Source: Pseudomonadota bacterium
GTDB lineage: Bacteria > Pseudomonadota > Alphaproteobacteria > GCA-2731375
Reading direction: 5' to 3'
Assembly: GCA_027623205.1 (NCBI GenBank)
Contig: JAQBYC010000018.1
Coordinates: forward strand, 1-52,055
DNA length: 52,055 nt
Shown here: in pieces, positions 44,768 through 52,055 of the stretch
Layout: the number at the start of each line of letters is the position of its first letter
How positions within the stretch are numbered: the stretch's first letter is position 1
Program-made: the position numbers and the translations under genes
The notes under the pieces: model-generated
Seen by the model: only the letters and a program-made list of their open reading frames with translations
The model's database searches: none
Told to the model about the DNA's origin: nothing

Positions 44768-46863
44768 GACGCATCCTCCGGCAGTTCAATGATCAGATTG
44801 CCGCTGGCGGAAAGCTGAAAGCGTCCGCCGGGTCCGATGACCATGGTCGATTCCGCTTCCTCGACCACGGCGGGGCCGTTAAAGGTTTCCCCGGCGGTCA
44901 GGGCGGCGCGGTCATGGATCGCAGTGGCCACGGCGCCGTTGGTCTCGGGGAAATAGACCGCACGCTGGCGCTGTCTCGCCGGGGGGCGATCCGGACCCTG
45001 ATCCGGTCTCTGGGCCGGATCATCCACAACCGGCACGCCCCTGGCCGTCAGGCGGACCCGGATAGCCGCGATGGCGACGGGAACATGTGGCGGTGGCCGG
45101 GTGAAATGAAGCCGATAAGCCTGTCCATAGGCGTCCAACAATCTATCGTGGCTGGCGGCGGTGTAGGGGCCGGGGGGCAGGGTCACCACCAGTTCAAAAC
45201 CCTGGCCGATGTTGCGCAGATCGGCCAGCCGCTGCACCTGGGCGCTGGCCGCATCGGCGCCGGTGTCGGCGATGACCTGGCGGGCGGCGGCCTCCAACTC
45301 TTCATAGGCGGTTTCCAGGGCCGCCCAGTCCAGCGCGTCCAGGGCGGCGGCGAAGGCGGCGGTGCGGTCCACCCGGGCCGGGGCCAGCAGCAAACCAAAG
45401 GCCGAGGCGACACCGGCATTGCGGGGACAGACGATGCGTTTGATGCCCAGCTTGCGGGCCAGATAATAGGCATGCACCGGGCCGGCGCCGCCCGTCGCCA
45501 CCAGGGTGTAGGCGCGCGGATCGCGGCCTTTTTCGGCAATATGAACCCGCGCGGCCGAGGCCATGTTCTCGTTCACCAGATCATGGATGCCCCAGGCCAG
45601 TTTCTCCCCGTCCAGGCCCGCCTGGCCGGCCAGGTCCTGAATGGCGGCGCGGCTGCCGGGCAGGTCCACATCGATGGCGCCGCCGGCAAAGCCTTCCGCC
45701 GCCAGATAACCCAGGACGAAATCCGCATCGGTGACCGTGGGCGCGGTGCCACCCCGGCCATAGGCCACGGGTCCCGGCACGGCGCCGGCGCTGTCCGGTC
45801 CGGCCTTCAACAGACCCAGCGCATCCAGGCGGGCGATGGAACCGCCGCCCGCACCGATCTCGATCAGTTCGACGGCCGAGATACGAATGGGCAGGCCGCT
45901 GCCTTCGGCGAAGCGGCGTTCCCGGGCCGCCTCGAAGCGATAGGCGATGGCGGGTTCCGCGCCATCGATCAGGCACAGTTTCGCCGTGGTGCCGCCCATA
46001 TCGAAGGCCAGGATATGCTCCAGCCCTTCGGTCCGGCCAATATCGGCGGCGGCCAGGGCGCCGGCGGCGGGACCGGATTCCAGCATGTGCACGGGCGCGC
46101 GGCGCACCTCGCCCACATGGGTCAAACCGCCGCTGGACAGCATCAATAACAAGGGCGCGGTAATCCGCCGCGCGCCCAGACGGCTGTTCAGGGCGTCCAG
46201 ATAGTCCCGCGCCAGAGGTTTCACATAGGCATTGGCAACGGTGGTCGAGGCCCGCTCGAACTCGCGGATTTCCGGCGCCACATCGCTGGACAGGCTGATC
46301 GCCAGATCGGGCAGCAAGGCCGCCAGACGGGCGCCGGCGGCCTGTTCGTGGCAGCCGTTGCGATAGGCATGCAGGAAGACGATGGCCAGCGAGGTAACGT
46401 GCGCCGATTGCAGCGCGGCGGCGATCCCCGGCAGGGCATCGGTGTCCAGGGCCTGATGGACGCTGCCGTCCGCCAGCAGGCGTTCGCCCACCTCGAAGCG
46501 CAGCTCCCGGGGCACCAGGGGGCGGGGCTTTTTCGCCGCCAGATCGTAAAGGTCGTATTTCCGCTCGCGCCCGATCTCCAGACTGTCGCGGAAACCCGCC
46601 GTGGTCAAAAGCGCGGTTTTGGCGCCTTTGCGTTCAATAAGGGCGTTGGTGAACAGGGTCGTGGCGTGGACCACCCGTTCGATGTCATCGGCGGCAACGG
46701 CTTCATCGCGCAGTACCTGGTCCACCGCCGCCAGAACGGCGGCGGCCGGATCGCCCGGCGTGGTCAGGATCTTGCGGGTCAGGCGCCGGCCCCCGTCGCG
46801 GCTATACAGGACCACGTCGGTGAAGGTACCGCCAATATCGATGCCCAGGGCGTAACGGCTCAT
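44764..46863 (-). CDS. hyuA: hydantoinase/oxoprolinase subunit A (HyuA)
   Basis: The 699-residue ATPase subunit has the ASKHA-type phosphate-1 motif LGIDIGGTFTDVVLY at the N-terminus, the conserved VVHATTLFTNALIERKGAKT, FDMGGTTAKLCL (phosphate-2), IGAGGGSIAR, and a C-terminal HyuA domain. It activates the ring amide by ATP for hydrolysis with HyuB. The start region is duplicated by 13 bp (see repeat at 46857-46880), so an extra ATG lies upstream out of frame. It is 92 bp after the TPP subunit gene, the largest gap in the operon, and might have an internal promoter. Confidence 0.93.
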   Translation of the reverse strand: MSRYALGIDIGGTFTDVVLYSRDGGRRLTRKILTTPGDPAAAVLAAVDQVLRDEAVAADDIERVVHATTLFTNALIERKGAKTALLTTAGFRDSLEIGRERKYDLYDLAAKKPRPLVPRELRFEVGERLLADGSVHQALDTDALPGIAAALQSAHVTSLAIVFLHAYRNGCHEQAAGARLAALLPDLAISLSSDVAPEIREFERASTTVANAYVKPLARDYLDALNSRLGARRITAPLLLMLSSGGLTHVGEVRRAPVHMLESGPAAGALAAADIGRTEGLEHILAFDMGGTTAKLCLIDGAEPAIAYRFEAARERRFAEGSGLPIRISAVELIEIGAGGGSIARLDALGLLKAGPDSAGAVPGPVAYGRGGTAPTVTDADFVLGYLAAEGFAGGAIDVDLPGSRAAIQDLAGQAGLDGEKLAWGIHDLVNENMASAARVHIAEKGRDPRAYTLVATGGAGPVHAYYLARKLGIKRIVCPRNAGVASAFGLLLAPARVDRTAAFAAALDALDWAALETAYEELEAAARQVIADTGADAASAQVQRLADLRNIGQGFELVVTLPPGPYTAASHDRLLDAYGQAYRLHFTRPPPHVPVAIAAIRVRLTARGVPVVDDPAQRPDQGPDRPPARQRQRAVYFPETNGAVATAIHDRAALTAGETFNGPAVVEEAESTMVIGPGGRFQLSASGNLIIELPEDAS

Positions 46864-46880
46864 CTCAGGGGCTCATCTCA
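46857..46880. repeat. 13-bp direct duplication at the hyuA start codon
   Basis: GGCTCATCTCA occurs at 46857-46867 and again at 46870-46880, a 13-bp period. On the coding strand this duplicates TGAGATGAGCC, so a decoy ATG lies 13 bp upstream of the true one, out of frame and closed after three codons (Met-Ser-Pro-stop), its stop reading TGAGATG into the real start. Confidence 0.9.
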
Positions 46881-46955
46881 ACGTCTCATTCTTTGAGATT
46901 TTCACGGGCGGCGTGAAGGCGGGCGGCCAAGGCGACCGCCGGGGGGACAATGCCG

Positions 46956-47579
46956 TCATGGATGTCCCAACAGGGCCTCCCGGAAGCGGGTCTTGTGCCA
47001 GGAGGCGTCCCAGACGGTGCGCATCTTGGGCGGCTCGTTCACCGCGACCTTCAATAGAACAAAGGCGGCGCCGTTGCTGTTGCGCAGCATCTCACCCGCA
47101 TCGTGCAGTTCGGCTGTCTCGCGCACCGTGCGCACGGCGCCGATGCCGCCGCCCTGGGCCATGACCGCCAGATCCGTGCCCAGGCCGGTGTGGCTGCGCT
47201 GAAAGCCGGTCTCGCCATAATGTTCGTTGTCGACACAGATGATGCCCAGATTGGCCGGATTGGCCACCGCGATGGTGGCCAGGGTGCCTACGTTCATCAG
47301 CAATTCGCCATCGCCGGTCACCACGATGACGCGTTTGTTGGGCTGCGCCAGGGCCAGGCCCAGGCCCATGGAAGCGGCCGCGCCCATGGCGCCGCCAAAG
47401 CCGAAAACCCGCGGGTCGTCGCCCACGGCGGCCGTCACATCACCCTTGGCGCCGGCCAGGCCGGCCACGATCAGGACATCGCCCTGCATGTCCAACAGGG
47501 TTTTTACCGCGACGCGCCGGTCCAGATGGCCGGTCGCTGTCTTGCCGGCGGCGCGGGTGCCTTCATTCGGATCTGCCAT
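46956..47579 (-). CDS. TPP-dependent decarboxylase, beta-type (cofactor-binding) subunit
   Basis: The 207-residue protein has the TPP/Mg motif VVTGDGELLMNVGTL running to VDNEHYGETG, and GFGGAMGAAASMGLGLALA before it. It is the C-terminal half of a split 2-oxo-acid decarboxylase such as sulfopyruvate or phosphonopyruvate decarboxylase (ComE-like). The partner half is encoded 9 bp upstream. The two would make one active enzyme. The substrate is a 2-oxo acid, unknown here, perhaps the carbon product of the amide-degrading operon. Confidence 0.87.
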   Translation of the reverse strand: MADPNEGTRAAGKTATGHLDRRVAVKTLLDMQGDVLIVAGLAGAKGDVTAAVGDDPRVFGFGGAMGAAASMGLGLALAQPNKRVIVVTGDGELLMNVGTLATIAVANPANLGIICVDNEHYGETGFQRSHTGLGTDLAVMAQGGGIGAVRTVRETAELHDAGEMLRNSNGAAFVLLKVAVNEPPKMRTVWDASWHKTRFREALLGHP

Positions 47580-47588
47580 AATTCACCT

Positions 47589-48098
47589 CTAAAATTTCTT
47601 GGCGCCAAGCAGCTTTTGCCCCAGCAGGACAGCCACCGGCATTTCGTTTTGGAAGGCCATGGTGAGGGCCGCGCCGATGGTGCGGGCGACCTCGCCGGGC
47701 TCGTCGATCCGCAGGCAGATCACATCACAGGCTTCCAGTACGGGCTGGGTCGATTGGCCCATGGGCATTTGCCAGGGATTGCCCTCGCCGAAATCGCCCC
47801 GCATGGAGATCAGGGTCAGAAAGGGAAACCGTCCGGCCCGGATCAGGGACAACAGGTTGATGCAGTTGCCCACGCCGCTGCTTTGCATCAACAGGACGCC
47901 CCGGCTGCCGCCCAGATGGGCGCCCGCCAGCATGCCGACGCCCTCTTCCTCGGTGGTCAGGGCAATGGAATGCACCTCCGGGTCGGCGATGGATCGATCG
48001 ATCAGATGTTGGTGGCCCGCGTCGGGCACATAGGCGAACTGGTCGACGCCGCCCTCGCGCAACAGGCGGTAGGCTTCTTCCGGCCATTCAGTACTCAT
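47589..48098 (-). CDS. TPP-dependent decarboxylase, alpha-type (PYR domain) subunit
   Basis: A protein of about 169 residues with the catalytic Glu in LTTEEEGVGMLAGAH and LLMQSSGVGNCINLL, the PYR-domain marks of the split decarboxylases (ComD-like). I start at MSTEWPEEAYRLL; its ATG overlaps the stop of the upstream amidase (ATGA). The beta subunit follows 9 bp downstream. Fused forms of this enzyme type include phosphonopyruvate and sulfopyruvate decarboxylases, so a substituted pyruvate is the likely substrate. Confidence 0.85.
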   Translation of the reverse strand: MSTEWPEEAYRLLREGGVDQFAYVPDAGHQHLIDRSIADPEVHSIALTTEEEGVGMLAGAHLGGSRGVLLMQSSGVGNCINLLSLIRAGRFPFLTLISMRGDFGEGNPWQMPMGQSTQPVLEACDVICLRIDEPGEVARTIGAALTMAFQNEMPVAVLLGQKLLGAKKF

Positions 48099-49507
48099 GT
48101 TCGGCTCCATAGTTGTTGCGTCAGGATGCCCGTGCCGCGCTCCACCGCCTCGGCCGCATCCAGACATAGGTCTTCCCGCAGACGCGGGCCGATGATTTGC
48201 ACCCCCATGGGCACGCCATCGTGCAATCCGGTGGGGACGGCGGCGCTGGGCAGGCCCAAGGCGTTCACACCATACAGCATACTCTGCTCGTCCAGCATCT
48301 GCTTTACCCGCGCCGCGCCCTTCAGGTCCTCGCCTTGCGGGAAGGGCGGCACTTGGCTGACCGGCGCCAGCACCAGGGGATAATCTTCCATGAACACGCT
48401 CCAGGCCCGCAATAGACGGGTACGGTCGGCCAGGGCGCGCATATAGCCCTCGCCGTCGCGGGTGTTGGAGGCGGCCAGATAGTCACCGATAACCTGATTG
48501 ACATCCCCAGAGCCATATTCGCGGATCCCGGCCATCATCATCACCTTGGTGTCGGTCATCAGCAGGGTGCGCCAGTTTTCGGCGATCTCGGCCACCAGGG
48601 GCGGGTCCACGGTTTCGACGGCGTAGCCGGCATCGGCCAGCAGGCCGGCGGCCCGATCGATCGCCGCGGCGACCGCCCCATGACAGGCAATGCCGGCGGG
48701 CGTCTTGCTTACCGCCACCTTGAGCGGCGGGGCCAGGCGGGGGCCGTCCAGGGGGGCGGGCACCCACCAGGGGTCGCGGGCGTCGCGCCGGGCCATGACG
48801 GCCAGGGCCAGACGGACATCGCGGACTTCCCGCGCAATGGGCCCCTGCACGGACATCAATTGCAGGGTCGGCGGCCGTTCTTCGACCGCGGTCGGATTAT
48901 AGGCGGGCACCCGGCCCAGCGAGGGGCGGATCGTCGCCAGACCACAGGCATAGGCCGGATAGCGCAGCGAGCCGCCCAGATCGTTGCCGTGGGCAATGGC
49001 GCCCATGCCCAGGGCGACGGCGGCCGCCGCCCCGCCCGAGGAACCACCGGGGGTAATGTCGTGGTTCCAGGGGTTTTTGCTCAGCCCCCGCAGGGGGTTG
49101 TCGGTGAACCAGCGCAGGCTGAATTCCGGTGTATTGGTGCGCCCGATGATGATGGCGCCGGCCTGGCGCAGATTGGCGACCACGGGCGAATCCTCCGTCG
49201 CCACCACGTTGGCGAAGCCGGGCACGCCGTTGGTGGTGGCCTGTCCTCTTTGATCGACATTTTCCTTGATGGTGACCGGCACGCCGTGCAGCGGCCCCAG
49301 GGCCACCCCGCTGGCCGCAACCTCATCGGCCCGCCGGGCGGCGTCCATGGCGTCTTCGGACAGATCAACGGTCACCGCGTTGACGGCGGCGTTGGTCGCC
49401 GCCATGCGCTGGATCGCCGCATCGACGGCGTCCCGGGCGGTGATCCTGCCGGCGCGTATGGCGGCGGCGGTATCGGTGGCGCTCCATTGCCAGATCGGTT
49501 GGGACAT
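48095..49507 (-). CDS. amidase signature enzyme (second amidase of operon)
   Basis: A 470-residue amidase with Lys in GVPVTIKENVDQ, cis-Ser in TPGGSSGGAAAA and nucleophile Ser in GNDLGGSLRYPA. The start MSQPIWQWSATDTAAA is favoured, with GAGAG upstream; a longer frame has no family match. Compared with the amidase at 41.5 kb, it lacks an AtzG-like partner next to it, and its sequence is more like general aliphatic or aryl amidases. It lies 11 bp after the crotonase gene and overlaps the TPP gene by ATGA. The two amidases may act on successive amide bonds. Confidence 0.88.
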   Translation of the reverse strand: MSQPIWQWSATDTAAAIRAGRITARDAVDAAIQRMAATNAAVNAVTVDLSEDAMDAARRADEVAASGVALGPLHGVPVTIKENVDQRGQATTNGVPGFANVVATEDSPVVANLRQAGAIIIGRTNTPEFSLRWFTDNPLRGLSKNPWNHDITPGGSSGGAAAAVALGMGAIAHGNDLGGSLRYPAYACGLATIRPSLGRVPAYNPTAVEERPPTLQLMSVQGPIAREVRDVRLALAVMARRDARDPWWVPAPLDGPRLAPPLKVAVSKTPAGIACHGAVAAAIDRAAGLLADAGYAVETVDPPLVAEIAENWRTLLMTDTKVMMMAGIREYGSGDVNQVIGDYLAASNTRDGEGYMRALADRTRLLRAWSVFMEDYPLVLAPVSQVPPFPQGEDLKGAARVKQMLDEQSMLYGVNALGLPSAAVPTGLHDGVPMGVQIIGPRLREDLCLDAAEAVERGTGILTQQLWSRT

Positions 49508-49518
49508 GCTGCTCTCTC

Positions 49519-50259
49519 TCAATTCTTGACGAAGGCCTGCAGGCGTTCCTGGATGTCGGGGCCGCGGCCGGGGCTTTCCGCCATCTCGAACGCCAGGCCC
49601 TCGTGGAAGGTGAAATCCTGGCCGCGATTGTACAGCATCTTGTTGCCGCGCAGGGAGTGCCACGAGGTGGCCACGATGTCGGCCGCCAGTGCCCGCACCA
49701 TCGTTTCCAGCTCGTCATCCCCGACGCAATAGTTGGCCAGGCCCATGGCCGCCGCCTCGGCGCCGCTGTAGGCGCGCGCGGTAAAGCTCATTTCCTTGGC
49801 CTTCAGCGGCCCGATCCGCCGGGGCAGGCGCTGGCTCATGCCCCAGCGCGGGGTCATGCCCCATTTGCCGTGGGTATCGGAAAACGTGGCGGTGGTCGAG
49901 GCGACCAGCAGATCGCAGGCCAGGGCCAGTTCCAGACCGCCCGTATAGCAATGGCCCCGGATCTCGGCGATCACCGGCTGGGGCAGGTTTTCAAGCATAT
50001 TAATGGTGTCGGCCTGATAGGTGGGGGACGGGGCCTCCTGCCCCGCCTGGATGGCTTTCAGATCGTTGCCGGCGCAAAACGACCGCCCCGCGCCGCGCAG
50101 CACCACACAGCCTACATTGTCCACGTCGCCGGCGATGCTTTCCACATGGCCGCGCAATTCCACGAACAGATCCGGGCTCAGGGCATTCAACGCCTCCGGC
50201 CGGTTCAGGGTCAAGGTCGCGATCCCCCCTGCATCCGTGCGCAAGACCAGTTCCGTCAT
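49519..50259 (-). CDS. crotonase-family protein (enoyl-CoA hydratase-like)
   Basis: The 246-residue crotonase starts MTELVLRTDAGG behind GGAGAC. Oxyanion-hole parts are GRSFCAGNDLKAI and GHCYTGGLELALACD. The first catalytic glutamate is present (GGLELA, equivalent to rat Glu144), while the second position is changed to His (SDTHGKWG), so activity may be altered from hydratase. It is the first gene of the long minus-strand operon, with a 281-bp promoter region before it. Its presence suggests that the carbon skeleton of the ring substrate is processed as a CoA ester. Confidence 0.88.
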   Translation of the reverse strand: MTELVLRTDAGGIATLTLNRPEALNALSPDLFVELRGHVESIAGDVDNVGCVVLRGAGRSFCAGNDLKAIQAGQEAPSPTYQADTINMLENLPQPVIAEIRGHCYTGGLELALACDLLVASTTATFSDTHGKWGMTPRWGMSQRLPRRIGPLKAKEMSFTARAYSGAEAAAMGLANYCVGDDELETMVRALAADIVATSWHSLRGNKMLYNRGQDFTFHEGLAFEMAESPGRGPDIQERLQAFVKN

Positions 50260-50427
50260 CTGCCGTCTCCTCCCAAAATTCGCCGCTCTGATCGTCACGT
50301 CCTATGATACCCTCACGCGGGCCTAAAATGGCTTGGGAATTAGACGGATTTTTACAACTTTTTGCAAATGCGCAGGTGTGTTTCAGTCAATTTTCCGCGA
50401 AAGGCGCCAGCGGATAGAACAATAGCG

Positions 50428-50455
50428 AAATTGTTTGTGGCAAATTGTTTGTGGC
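50428..50455. repeat. perfect 14-bp tandem duplication upstream of the FGE-like gene
   Basis: AAATTGTTTGTGGC occurs twice head to tail at 50428-50441 and 50442-50455, within the 281-bp divergent gap between the hyu operon and the lectin-fold gene. It may be a binding-site duplication or replication slippage. No match to a known operator is apparent. Confidence 0.9.
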
Positions 50456-50540
50456 AGGTTGCGACAGGGCTGGTTGCGCGGTACTTTTATCAAATCGCTT
50501 GTTCGCCAACGCCCGTTGATAGCGCCAGAGATCATGCAGC

Positions 50541-52052
50541 ATGCCGGAATTTGAGACCCTGAAAAGCGCGGTCGCCGACCTGGGCGACGCGCTACGGGAC
50601 TCAAACGCGTTGCCGCCCCATTTTCCCTTAACCGAAGTTGGGGAACTTCTGGACGCCATCGCCCTGCTTTCGGAGAGCAGCGCGGATGAACTGCCGATCA
50701 AACTTCAGGCGGCTGAAAGCGCGCTGTCAGACCTGCGCCGAGCGTATGTGCCACGCGAAACGGCGCACAACGATGATGCGGAACTCCCGAGTTTCGCGCA
50801 GCTGCGACTTGCCACCAGCGACGTGATGGCCGAACTGCGGGGCGTGCTGTCGACCCTGGACCCGGTCGTTGTGGCGGCCGCGACGCCGACCGGCGATCAA
50901 CTCTCTGCTGCTGTGCCGGCGTTGGAAAACGATGCAATATTGGCCGAGATTGTCGGCGATACACGCCAGGCGGACGATGAGATCAAGCGTGGCCACACCA
51001 TAATTATCCAGCACGTGCAAAATTACGGTGTTATCGGCAGCATCAGCATCAAGTTGAATGATTTGACGATCAGCAATGCTCTTATCCGTATTACTGCCAA
51101 GCTTGATATGGTGCGGCTGCATTGGCTTGAGAAGCTGGCTGCGGGTTTGGCCAAGGCTCCCGATGCCATATTGAAGTTAGCTAAGGCTTTGCCGCTGGCA
51201 CTCGGCGCCATCGAGATTATCGCGCGGGAACTAAAGAAGGCGACGAGCCGGATTGTTGCCCATCTAGAGCAGTTTCTTGATAAATCGAAGCCGTCGCCGG
51301 TACGTAGGGACAGTCCCTACCTTTCCGTTTTCCGTGATGCTGATTGGTCGCCAGAGATGGTGGTGATCCCGGCGGGGACATTCCTGATGGGGTCGCCGGA
51401 GAAGGAAGATGATTACCATGAGAGGGAAGGTCCGCAACACCAAGTGACGATTGGGCGGCGTTTTGCCCTTGGCCTTTATCCTGTGACGTTTGAGGATTAC
51501 GAGCGGTACTGTGTCGCGAAGGAAAAGGAACCACCCGATGATCGAGGTTGGGGCCGAGGCCGGTGGCCCGTCATTAATGTCTCCTGGGACGATGCGCAGG
51601 CGTATATCAAATGGTTGAACGACGAATTGGATCTGCCCGGCGGTACCTATCGGCTGCCGTCGGAGGCGGAATGGGAATATGCCTGCCGGGCGGGGACGAC
51701 GAGCCGTTACTCGTTTGGCGACGATGAGGCGAAGCTTGACGCCTATGCTTGGCATGACGGCAACGCCGACGGTCAAACCCATCCGGTGGGCGAGAAGCTT
51801 GCCAATTCCTGGGGTCTTTTCGACATGCACGGCAATGTGTGGGAATGGACCGAGGATCGCTGGCATGCGGATTATACGGACGCGCCGCTGGACGGCTCCG
51901 CCTGGATTGACGGTAGCGACGAGAACCGTGTTCTCCGCGGCGGCGCCTGGTTCAACGATCCCGGGTACCTGCGCGCGGCCGTCCGCTACTGGCTCGGCAC
52001 CGGAAACCGAGACTACAACGGCTTCCGCCTTGCCAGGACGCTTTCGCGGTAG
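50541..52052 (+). CDS. FGE/C-type-lectin-fold protein with putative DGR variable C-terminus
   Basis: The 503-residue protein has a helical N-terminal region (about 1-250, low in aromatics, with TIIIQHVQNYGVIGSISI in the middle) of no recognised family, a linker, and an FGE-sulfatase domain from about 270: MVVIPAGTFLMGSP, WDDAQAYIKWLN, RLPSEAEWEYACRAG, and DMHGNVWEWTEDRW. The C-terminus VLRGGAWFNDPGYLRAAV, RYWLGTGNRDYN and GFRLARTL is where diversity-generating retroelement targets vary. The two cysteines of sulfatase-activating FGE are absent from the last 100 residues, so it is not a sulfatase activator. The gene ends three bases before the window edge. No reverse transcriptase is visible. 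Ligand-binding by the lectin fold is likely. Confidence 0.85.
   Translation: MPEFETLKSAVADLGDALRDSNALPPHFPLTEVGELLDAIALLSESSADELPIKLQAAESALSDLRRAYVPRETAHNDDAELPSFAQLRLATSDVMAELRGVLSTLDPVVVAAATPTGDQLSAAVPALENDAILAEIVGDTRQADDEIKRGHTIIIQHVQNYGVIGSISIKLNDLTISNALIRITAKLDMVRLHWLEKLAAGLAKAPDAILKLAKALPLALGAIEIIARELKKATSRIVAHLEQFLDKSKPSPVRRDSPYLSVFRDADWSPEMVVIPAGTFLMGSPEKEDDYHEREGPQHQVTIGRRFALGLYPVTFEDYERYCVAKEKEPPDDRGWGRGRWPVINVSWDDAQAYIKWLNDELDLPGGTYRLPSEAEWEYACRAGTTSRYSFGDDEAKLDAYAWHDGNADGQTHPVGEKLANSWGLFDMHGNVWEWTEDRWHADYTDAPLDGSAWIDGSDENRVLRGGAWFNDPGYLRAAVRYWLGTGNRDYNGFRLARTLSR
51951..52019 (+). other. putative diversity-generating retroelement variable region (VR)
   Basis: The codons between Trp470 and Gly494 give TTC AAC GAT, GGG TAC, GTC, TAC TGG CTC, AAC, GAC TAC AAC at the positions that vary in DGR targets. 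They are interleaved with constant CTG CGC GCG GCC, CGC, GGC ACC GGA and CGA. Most of the variable codons end in C or T, as expected if they came from AAC/AAT template codons by change of A only. The constant frame RGGxW-xxxP-xxLRAA-xR-xxxGTGNR-xxNGFR matches known VRs. The template repeat, needed as proof, is not in the window. Confidence 0.6.
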
Positions 52053-52055
52053 CGA

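Noticed and set aside
50541-52052. Formylglycine-generating sulfatase activator
   Set aside because: The domain is right, but the catalytic cysteines of the C-terminal part are absent and no sulfatase is encoded nearby.

Overview
The window reads as a G+C-rich alphaproteobacterial chromosome segment. The class call rests on the short-form prolyl-tRNA synthetase followed by lolC and lolD, which is a typical alphaproteobacterial order, and on Entner-Doudoroff genes and many CoA-ester, GST and amidase genes of the kind common in Rhodospirillales-like metabolic generalists. The genus cannot be named from sequence alone. No rRNA, tRNA, CRISPR array, insertion sequence or integrase was seen.

Layout. 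0.1-5 kb: M81 (MlrC-like) metallopeptidase with an MFS transporter, a crotonase, a GST and an AllA-type ureidoglycolate lyase. 5-10.2 kb: a tight minus-strand operon of an isocitrate-lyase/PEP-mutase family lyase, an HpaB-fold flavoprotein, a beta-ketoacyl synthase and an AMP-forming acyl-CoA ligase. 10.2-10.6 kb: a truncated, frameshifted crotonase remnant. 10.7-15.7 kb: a plus-strand operon of two dissimilar acyl-CoA dehydrogenases, a stand-alone MetE-core protein, an amidohydrolase and a GST. 15.8-19.3 kb: a CqsA-type alpha-hydroxyketone autoinducer synthase divergent from a multi-membrane-span histidine kinase across a 539-bp AT-rich gap, with a small unknown gene behind the kinase. 19.6-31 kb: metallophosphoesterase, histidine phosphatase, KDG kinase and KDPG aldolase (divergent), universal stress protein, agmatinase-family ureohydrolase, cupin, haloalkane dehalogenase, PaaG-like isomerase, GDPD, NTF2-like protein, MeaB GTPase and VOC protein. 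30.5-38.7 kb: proS-lolC-lolD, a 37-aa membrane peptide, an MlaC-like protein, an MFS carrier and a large MscS channel. 38.8-50.3 kb: an 11-gene minus-strand operon built around hydantoinase/oxoprolinase HyuA/HyuB, two amidases, an AtzG-like small subunit, a PuuE-like deacetylase-fold enzyme, a class V aminotransferase and a split TPP enzyme. It looks like a cyclic-amide or ureide degradation pathway. 50.5-52.05 kb: an FGE/C-type-lectin-fold protein whose last 35 residues look like the variable region of a diversity-generating retroelement. The window stops three bases after its stop codon.

The two most interesting leads are the complete-looking synthase-sensor pair for alpha-hydroxyketone quorum sensing (15.8-19.3 kb), and the putative retroelement target at the right edge (50.5-52.05 kb), whose reverse transcriptase and template repeat would lie just outside the window. 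The 11-gene hyu operon and the ligase/ketosynthase/HpaB/lyase operon are the best candidates for undescribed metabolic pathways.
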